DNA from: Codonopsis lanceolata
Lineage: Eukaryota > Streptophyta > Magnoliopsida > Asterales > Campanulaceae
Direction of reading: 5' to 3'
Assembly (NCBI GenBank): GCA_013146195.2
Contig: CM028383.1
Span: forward strand, 15,895,642-15,959,641
DNA: 64,000 nucleotides
The notes under the pieces were generated by a model. The model searched no databases. It had not been told where the DNA came from and saw only the letters and a program-made list of their open reading frames with translations. Positions 56,618 through 64,000 of this stretch are shown here, in pieces. The stretch's first letter is position 1. The number at the start of each line of letters is the position of its first letter. A program made the translations under genes and the position numbers.

Positions 56618-57913
56618 ATGGGAGAAGAAATCTCTGACAACAAACTCAAATCCTTGGATTCCAAAAACAAAGCTCTAACAATGAAGATTGGCATAGATTC
56701 TAATATGCATCCATTATATCTGCACAACAATGATCATCTTGGATTAGTGCTCGTCTCCACCAAGTTGACCGGAAGCGACAACTATAGTTCTTGGAAGAGA
56801 TCTCTCGAAATAGCTCTGTCGGCGAAAAACAAATTAGGGATAATAGATGGAAGCTTCCCCATTCCTTTGAAAGAAGACCCCCTTTATTCTTTCTGGGCCC
56901 GTGCCAGCGATATGGTAATTTCCTGGACCTTCAATGTTATGACTGAAGAAATCAGTAACAACCTTAAATATGTCATTAATGTTAACACAATTTGGAAGGA
57001 ATTAGGAGAAAGATTTGCTAATATAGACGAGCATAGAGTTTTTCAATTGGAAAATGATCTGCATAGATTAGAACAAGGTACAGGATATGTTGAGTTCTAT
57101 TACCACAAAATGAAGGGATTTTGGGATGAAAGTACTGCCCTAGATCCCATTACAGCCTGTAAATGTGTTTGTGACTGTGGAGCCACCAAGATTCAAGAAA
57201 TAAGAGATCAAAGAACACAGTTGATGCAGTTCTTGATGGGGTTGCATGAAAGTTTCATGAACATAAGGGTTCTCAGAATGAAGCCTTTACCTTCAATTGG
57301 GGAAGCTTACTATATGATAAGGCAGGAAGAAACACAGAGACAAGGCTACATTCCAGAGTCCAACAATCTAGCAGTCAATTACATTACAACCAATATAGCC
57401 CAAAGTGGAATAAATTCAAACTACACAACCTATCCCAAGAATGGATACAAGAATCCCTTCAAGAAAGGGATATTTTGTAATTACTGTAATAGGGAAAGAC
57501 ATGTTAAGGATGACTGCTACAGACTGAAAGGTTTCCCCTTGGGCCATCCTAGACACCCTAGCCATCCTGCACACAAGGCCAGAAACAACAAAGATCAAAG
57601 CACTAGCAAGACACAAGGCAAGTATGTTTCTGAGAGACAGTCACAATCTGGAAATCCTAGAGTCATGCAGGTTCAACACAACCAAAATCATAGTGAAAAC
57701 GACAAAGAAGGTGCTGCTCAACCAAACCTTGAACAAATGCAGATTCAACTAAATCAAGTCATGATGACGCCCAACGCTAAAGATAGCCCTGAAGATCATA
57801 ATGGTGCTCAAGCTGCACATAAATTCATTGGTACATCACACATGGCATGTACTTCTATTTTGGAAAATCAAGCCTATACAACTCATTCTTTGTGCACCTG
57901 GATCATTGATTAA
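56618..57913 (+). CDS. copia Gag, with start of protease
   Basis: A 431-codon open frame from the ATG at 56618. The N-terminal copia Gag region (TKLTGSDNYSSWKRSLEIAL) is followed by the central UBN2-type region (FQLENDLHRLEQGTGYVEFY), then CNYCNRERHVKDDCYRLKG, a zinc knuckle whose His spacing is kept (CX2CX4HX4C), then a Gln/Asn-rich linker. It stops inside the protease active-site box: TWIID then TAA then SATDH, where D-S-G-A-T-D is expected. The serine codon became a stop and glycine became serine. Gag itself is open and might still be translated. Confidence 0.85.
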   Translation: MGEEISDNKLKSLDSKNKALTMKIGIDSNMHPLYLHNNDHLGLVLVSTKLTGSDNYSSWKRSLEIALSAKNKLGIIDGSFPIPLKEDPLYSFWARASDMVISWTFNVMTEEISNNLKYVINVNTIWKELGERFANIDEHRVFQLENDLHRLEQGTGYVEFYYHKMKGFWDESTALDPITACKCVCDCGATKIQEIRDQRTQLMQFLMGLHESFMNIRVLRMKPLPSIGEAYYMIRQEETQRQGYIPESNNLAVNYITTNIAQSGINSNYTTYPKNGYKNPFKKGIFCNYCNRERHVKDDCYRLKGFPLGHPRHPSHPAHKARNNKDQSTSKTQGKYVSERQSQSGNPRVMQVQHNQNHSENDKEGAAQPNLEQMQIQLNQVMMTPNAKDSPEDHNGAQAAHKFIGTSHMACTSILENQAYTTHSLCTWIID

Positions 57914-60900
57914 AGTGCAACAGATCATATTTGCATGTCTTTATCTATTATGCATGAAATTGAGACTCTTGATCACCCAATAATATTATGTTTACCTAAT
58001 GGTACCAAAATCAAAGTTACACACATGGGAAAAGAAGTTATCAATCCCTAGTTGACTCTGAAATGAGTCTTTTATGTACCACATTTTCAATATAATCTCT
58101 TGTCCATATCTAAACTATATTCTCAAATAACCTGCCACACACTCATTATTGGTAAGCACTACATTTTCCAGGACATGAGGATGAACAAGACAATAGCTAT
58201 TGGTGAACTGGTTGAAGGCCTATATCTACTCAAATCTGACTCTCCTTTTAATACTGCTCATGTTTGTTCCACTACTTTCAGTAATAAGGATATATTTTGT
58301 TCGCACAAAAGATTAGGCCATAGCTCTCTTACTATTCTTAAAAGGATTGTATTTCTATCTCATCTTTGTGGTAATAAAAGTTTAGATTTTAAAAATATTG
58401 AAATGTGTGATATATGTCCATTGGCTAAGCAACATAAACGTCATTTCCAGCTTAGCAACATTAAAAGTAAGGATTGTTTTGACCTCATACATTGTGACCT
58501 ATGGGGACCCTACGGGAAGACAACAATGAATGGTTGCAGATATTTTTTAACCATAGTAGATGACCATTCCAGGGTTGTTTGGACATTCTTAATGTCTACT
58601 AAAACTCATGTATTTTCTTTTCTCAAAACAATTTCATGCTTAAGTGCAAAATCACTTTAAAACAAGTATAAAGTTCTGTAGGATTGATCATGGGACTGAG
58701 TTCTATAATTCAGAGGTCATACCTTACCTTGATAATTTAGGCATAATTCATCAGAGCTCTTGTGGTGGATACTCCACAGCAAAATGGAGTTGTGGAAAGG
58801 AAACATCAGCATTTGTTGGACATGTCCAGAGCCATTAGGTTCCAGTCTGGAATGCCCATAAACTTTTGGGCATATTGCGTATTAGCTGCCACTCACATTA
58901 TAAATAGGATACCCACTGCAGCTACAAATTTCAAAGCTCCACATGAAATCCTTTTTATAACTACTACAACCTATGATCATTTAAAGGTTATTGGTTGTTT
59001 AGCTTATGCGAGTGTCCACAGTTCTGATAAATTTAGTCCTAGGGCCATTAAATGCATACATCTTGGTTATCCTGGAGGTCAGAAAGTGTATATTTTGTAT
59101 AACCTTGAAAGTAAGAAAGTTTTCATTAGTAGGCATGTAGTATTCCATGAGACCATTTTCCCTTTCATCAAGGCTGAGGAAGCCAATCCTAATGATCATA
59201 TCATAGATGCTAATTTACATCATGAAGAAGAAAATCACATAGAAACCCAAATGGACTCAACACCCTGTTTGCAAGCTGATTCCACTGAGAATAAACAAAT
59301 TCCCAGAACTTCCATCAGAAATAAACAACTTTCTGTAAGACTGAAAGATCATATCTTAACCTCAATTTCTAACAAAATCATTAATACATCTCCCACATAA
59401 CATTATCAGTATTCATATGTTAACACTATTTCTCTTGTGCAAGAACCACAAACGTACAATCAAGCTATACAAAATCCAGAATGGATAGATGCCATGAATA
59501 AGGAGATTACTGCCTTAGAAGCTAACAAAACTTGGGAGATTGTTTCACTACCACAAGGGAAAAAACCTATTGGTTGTAAATGGATCTACAAGGTCAAATA
59601 TAAGTATGATAGGAGTGTGGAAAGATTAAAGGCCAGATTAGTGGCTAAAGGTTAAAATCAGAAAGAGGGGATTGACTATTCAAAAACTTTTGCCCCTGTA
59701 GCCAAGATGGTTACTGTCAGAACCATCCTAGCTATTGCCATAGTTAAGAAATCGGAAGTGCACCAGTTGGATGTAAACAATGCTTTTTTTACATGGGGGT
59801 CCAGATGAAGATGTTTATATGAACTTGCCTCTTGGTAACAAGGTTCGGGAGCACAATAACAAGACCTGCAAACTAAAAAAAGTCCTTATATGGCCTTAAA
59901 CAGGTATCGAGACAATGGTTTTCTAAATTGATAGAAGTTTTGGTTGATCTTGGTTACAAAAAATCCATGGCAGACTACTCCCTCTTCACTATTAAAGATG
60001 GATCAAGTTTCGTAAGTGTCCTTGTTTATGTAGATGACATACTTATTTCTAGAAACAGTATGTCATCTACAGACTCTCTCAAACAGCTTCTCCATGACAA
60101 GTTCAACATCAAGGACTCATGTCCTATTAAGTATTACCTTGGAGTTGAAGTGATGAGATCTGCAGAGGGTTTTCATCTGAGCCAGAGAAAATATGCTATA
60201 GAATTAGTTGAAAGTACAAGTTTGTCAAATGCAAAGCCTCTCACCATTCCATTTGATCCTAATGGAAAACTGTTAGCCAATGAAGGCGATTTTCTTGATA
60301 ACCCTGTGGAATATAGACAACTAGTAGGGAAATTAATTTACTTGACAATCACCAGACCTGATTTAGCCTTTGCTGCCCAATGTCTAAGCCAATTTGTCCA
60401 GCACCCCAGGGACACTCATTTGAAGGCTCTTTATAGGGTCTTAAGGTATGTTAAGGCATCTCCAAAATAAGGTATATATCTGCCTTCATCCAATCAACTG
60501 CATATGGAAGCCTACTGTGACAGTGACTGGGCAGGGAATCCCAATTACAAAAAATCCATTACAGGATTCTGCATGATGTTAGGTAAGTCTTTGATTTTCT
60601 GGAATTCAAAGAAGCAACTAGTGGTATCAAGGTCATCCACAGAATCCGAATACAGGGCTTTGGCAACTACCAGTTGTGAAATAGTGTGGCTGTGTAACTT
60701 GTTAAAGGATCTTCAAGTACAACCTGTGACTCTTATTCCCATATTCTGTGATAGTTCTTCAGCTATTGCAGTGGCTGTAAATCCAGTTTATCATGCCAGA
60801 ACCAAACATATAGAGTTGGATTTCCACTTTATCAGAGAAAAGATTAAGAATGGGCTTGTGTCTTTGCATCACATTTCTTCAAGAAACCAGCTGGCTGATA

Positions 60901-60998
60901 TATTCATTAAGTTCCTTGGTACGAGTACATTGGAGGTTTATCTCCAGATTGCAAGTTGTAAGTATTTGTATACCCACAACTTGTGGGAAGGGTATTAA
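57914..60998 (+). pseudogene. copia pol (protease, integrase, RT, RNase H), frameshifted
   Basis: Protease remnant to about 58140. Integrase 58260-59000: CSHKRLGHS and CDICPLAKQH zinc-binding box, LIHCDLWGPYGK (Asp), DHGTEF (Asp) and TPQQNGVVERKHQ (Glu). Reverse transcriptase 59437-60470: WIDAMNKEITALEANKTWEI, FAPVAK, and YVDDILIS with the YVDD box at 60027-60038. RNase H 60504-60998: YCDSDWAGNP, SSTESEYRAL and ADIF. Breaks include the stop at 57911, stops near 58052 and 58067, a frame change at about 58640-58780, stops at 59398 and 59653, indels in a T run (59786-59793) and an A run (about 59874-59881), and a stop at 60468. All domains are present but no intact polyprotein. Confidence 0.88.
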
Positions 60999-61227
60999 CC
61001 TTAACAAAGGAAAAGTTAATAATTGAAGAGTTAAACAAGGGACTGAAGTGCAGGCAAGGGCCAAGTTTGGGGAGTTAAACAGCAAATGGAGAAAGTTTGT
61101 TGCTTCTGTGTGCAGGGGAAGTTTTTCCCTTTGGTTGTAATTTTTAGGTTCATTAAGTGTTGTTAGGTATTTTTGGATAATTAGAGACGGTTAGTTCTAG
61201 TTATCTTTTAGGTCGTTTTCTTCCAGT

Positions 61228-61311
<84 letters not shown>

Positions 61312-61395
61312 CTTTCTGTAACTTTGATTATCAAGAAGAAATTGTATTTAATCCTTTTGTTAAAATAAAATTTATTGTTCTTTCTATTCTGTACA
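60993..61395 (+). repeat. 3' LTR of the copia element with an (AT)39 insertion
   Basis: Shares TTAATAATTG...AGAGTTAAACAAGGGAC and the rest of the LTR with 56250-56551. The 5' LTR has only CATATATATC where this copy has the 78-bp AT run at 61231-61308. Confidence 0.88.
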
Positions 61396-61525
61396 CACGT
61401 TAATTTTATATTCCCATTTTTCTTTAGTAACCAAATATATGTATGGCGCATTGTTTAGTGATAGAATTACATAGAAGATATAGAATATTACTTTTATTTG
61501 TATATGATTTCCTTTCCTACTTAGT

Positions 61526-61615
61526 GTTATAATCCTTTCCATATTGTAATTATCTTGATCTCTAAGTTAGGTTATAATCCTTTCCATATTGTAATTATCT
61601 TGGTCTCCAAGTTAG
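61526..61615 (+). repeat. 45-bp tandem duplication in the LTR
   Basis: GTTATAATCCTTTCCATATT and the following 25 bases (61526-61570) are repeated at 61571-61615 with two differences (TGATCTCTAA against TGGTCTCCAA). Confidence 0.92.
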
Positions 61616-61788
61616 GTTAGGATTCCTCTTGTATATATACAATACTACATCAATAATACAATTAAGTTTTCCCAATATCAATTTCTCTTATATGGTATCA
61701 GAGCATCATAATTATCTCTAAACCCTAGCTTTCTACCGTCACCCATCCCCTCCCTCTTCTCTATAGCTGCCGGCTTCCTCCCTTCCTC

Positions 61789-64000
61789 TATGGCAAATCT
61801 GGAATTATAGGTAATCCCTAACACTGCTGAACCTTCTTCCCCCCTCATCTTTGTCTCCCTCAACCATGTTCTTAAGCTTACCCCTACAAACTACATTGCT
61901 TGGAAAACCTAAATCGAGGCCACCCTTATCGGCCTTGATCTTTTTAAATTTATTGATGGCACCCACTTAGCCCCATCCGAAACCCTCACCAACACCACCA
62001 AAGCTACTGCCGCCACTAAGTCTTCCGCTGAACAACCTGCCATCTCCACCACCTCTCCCAATCCCTCATATTCCACTTGTCTTCACCAAGATAAGTTAAT
62101 ACTTGGCGTTCTTGCTGGCACCCTATCCGCCCCTATTGTGCCTCTCATCTCTCTTTGACCCACTACCTTTGCCGCCTGGAAATCCCTCACTAAAACATAT
62201 GCCAACCGTTCTAAAGGTCACCTTAAACAACTCAAAGACCGCTTCGTAACATCACCAAAGGGTCTCGTCCCATCTCTGATTACATGCAAGAAATCAAATC
62301 CTACACTGACCAACTTGCTTCTCTTGGTCGCCCTCTTGATCCTGAAGAGATCATTGACAAAATTCTCGACCAACTCAATAACCCTGACTATGACAGTATC
62401 ATCTCCGCTGTCCAAAATCGTTAAACCTCGATCTCCTTTGATGAGCTCCATGAGAAATTCATCAACAAAGAACTCTCTCTCAAACACAAATCCAACTCTA
62501 CCACATCTTTTCCATCTTCTGTTCATTATGTATCCAAAAATAACAACCGAAACACCCCTCCTAAATTTCCCTCTTCGGCCGCTGGCCTCCTTCCCAACCC
62601 AACTGCCAACTCGCCTCATACCCCTTGGCCTATTACACCTTACAAGGGAATGTGTCAGTGGTGTCGTTCGGTTGGTCATTCCCTCTCATAGTGCCCCATG
62701 TTCCGCAACTTATATCCTCATATCACCATTCCCAACCCACCTCCTAATCCCGCCTCACAGCCCTTCTTCAACAGCCCTGCTCCTTACAACCCTCGGCCAC
62801 AATAACGTGGTCCTCCCAACAACCGCCAGTCTGTCTACTCCCCTCGTCCGAGCGCCTACTCAGCCACCACCCATCACTCCTCTCCACCATCTTGGCTTCT
62901 TGATAGCGGAGCCACCCACCATGCCACATGTGACTTGGACAACCTTGCCCTCCACTCTCCATATGATGACACTGAAGAACTTCTGATAGGTGATGGTTCC
63001 GGTCTTCAAATTTCAAATATTGGTTCGACCTCTTTCTTTACTTCTTCATCTTCTTTTAAGCTTAATAATGTGTTTCATGTTCCCTCTCTCTCCCGTAATA
63101 TTATCTCAATTTCTCAATTCTGTCGTGATAATAATTCCTTTATTACCTTCTCACCAAATTCTTATGTTGTGAAGGACATCAAAACGGGGAACATTCTTCT
63201 TCAAGGTCAACCTAAATATGGCATTTATGAATGACATCCCTTCTCTTCCGTTGTTCACTCGGTCAACCTGTCTTCCACAACCAATTGGCATCATAGATTA
63301 GGACACCCCTCCCCCACTATTTTACGTTTTCTTAGTCAGAAGTTTAGTTTAAATATTCCGAACTCTAGTCTTTTTCATTGTAATTCTTGTGTATCAAGAG
63401 TCAAGAGTCACAAATTACCTTTTTATGATAATTCAATAAAGTCTTTGGTCCGCTTGATGTTATTTATAGTGATGTTTGGACATCCCTTCTACTCTCTTTT
63501 GATGCCTTCAAGTATTACATTATATTCATGGATAATTTCTCTAAATTCATATGGTTCTACCCGCTCAAACACAAAAATGATGCCACCACTGTCTTTAGTC
63601 ATTTTAAACTTCTTGTCGAAAAATATTTCAATCACTCCATCAAAACCATATTCAGTGATAATGGAGGAGAATACATTGGGCTCCAACCTCTTCTTAAAAC
63701 TCATGGAATCCAATATCTTATTTCTCCCCCTCATACACCAGAACATAATGGCTACTCTGAACGTTGTCACAGACATATTGTTGAAACAGGTTTATCTCTC
63801 CTCACTCACTCATCCATGCCTCTAAAATACTGGTCTCTAGCTTTCTCCACTGCTTGCTACCTATTAATCGCATGCCTACTCCTACTCTTCACTTTAAATC
63901 ACCGTACTTCATTCTTCATAATCAACCCCCCAACTATCTCAAACTGCGAAGCTTCAGATGCCTATGTAACTATGTTATCCTTGGCTTCGTCCCTATACCT
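61789..64000 (+). pseudogene. copia gag-pol, broken and partial
   Basis: The gag start at 61789 (MANLEL, then stop) is followed by KLTPTNYIAWKT, GLDLFKFIDGTHLAP and a CQWCRSVGHS knuckle region, with stops near 61807, 61909, 62157 and 62422 and frame changes near 62230. The protease is readable as WLLDSGATHHATCD (about 62892) with an intact D-S-G triad. The integrase shows WHHRLGHPSPT, YSDVW, FSDNGGEY and SPPHTPEHNGYSERCHRHIVE, so D-D-E residues are visible. Further stops lie at 63232 and frame changes near 63450 and 63860. It is non-functional. Confidence 0.85.

Larger units (their letters stand above)
56250..61395 (+). mobile_element. Nearly full-length, defective Ty1/copia element
   Basis: The 5' LTR 56250-56551 (TGTTATTAAC...TTTACA) is followed directly by the tRNA-Met primer-binding site TGGTATCAGAGC (56552-56563). 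The 3' LTR starts at about 60993 after the polypurine tract TGTGGGAAGGG and ends at about 61395. Gag, protease, integrase, reverse transcriptase and RNase H appear in copia order. A 78-bp AT microsatellite in the 3' LTR (61231-61308) is not in the 5' LTR. A clear 5-bp target duplication was not found, so one end may have been altered after insertion. Confidence 0.9.
61525..64000 (+). mobile_element. Second Ty1/copia element, cut by the window end
   Basis: A short LTR (about 61525-61693, TGTTATAATCC to CTCTTATA) is followed by the tRNA-Met primer-binding site TGGTATCAGAGC at 61694-61705. Gag, protease and integrase follow to the window end. RT, RNase H and the 3' LTR lie outside. It is in the same direction as the copia element just upstream. 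Confidence 0.85.

Noticed and set aside
62218..62986. Long frames on both strands at 62.2-63.0 kb
   Set aside because: They are off-frame readings of the second copia gag. The correct frame shows the knuckle and protease motifs with stops.

Overview
This is nuclear DNA from a flowering plant, most likely a eudicot. It holds two spliced host genes with plant-type introns, a nuclear tRNA-Gln gene, one orphan host exon, and a dense mosaic of plant transposons (LINE, Ty3/gypsy, Ty1/copia, Sirevirus-like LTRs, PIF/Harbinger, hAT, Mutator-like and Stowaway-type elements). Nothing bacterial, organellar or CRISPR-like was seen. The species cannot be named from the sequence.

Layout. 0.2-4.2 kb: a 5'-truncated LINE with a 17-bp target duplication, split by a complete but non-autonomous gypsy-type element (TSD TGGAC). 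6.2-6.6 kb: an orphan first exon coding a WRC zinc-binding domain (minus strand). 8.3-9.3 kb: a decayed Sirevirus-type LTR. 9.85-18.97 kb: a non-autonomous LTR retrotransposon (TSD GTTTT) with no pol. It carries a spliced antisense gene with its own TATA box, and was later hit by a 1.27-kb solo LTR (TSD GGAAC) and by another LTR followed by a leader of double-hairpin repeats. 19-23.2 kb: a 21-bp minisatellite, a possible CACTA end and an antisense Athila-like gag with PBS and LTR. 23.2-27.2 kb: a Sirevirus-type LTR split by a 3-kb solo LTR (TSD TAGTT). 27.3-29.4 kb: a broken PIF/Harbinger transposase split by an hAT MITE. 30.2-31.2 kb: two 'CTCCCTCCGTCC' MITEs, one holding a LINE-mobilised insert.

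The host-gene core is at 31.2-46 kb. CYP703A (minus strand, two exons) encodes a pollen-wall fatty-acid hydroxylase. Then come a probable solo LTR, tRNA-Gln(CUG), and a four-exon gene (36,406-45,942) that joins a KELP-type coactivator (DEK-C plus PC4) to a copia-type Gag ending in a CCHC zinc knuckle. Its 6.8-kb second intron holds a rearranged antisense gypsy element and a Mutator-like MITE. A stop codon lies across the 5' splice site of its last intron, so unspliced RNA would encode KELP alone and spliced RNA would encode KELP-Gag. This is the most interesting locus in the window.

46-56 kb is intergenic and full of small inverted-repeat elements. 56.25-61.4 kb is a nearly full-length but frameshifted copia element, and 61.5 kb to the end is the 5' part of a second copia element cut by the window edge. 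Several nested insertions are resolved to the base by their target-site duplications, which gives a relative order of events.
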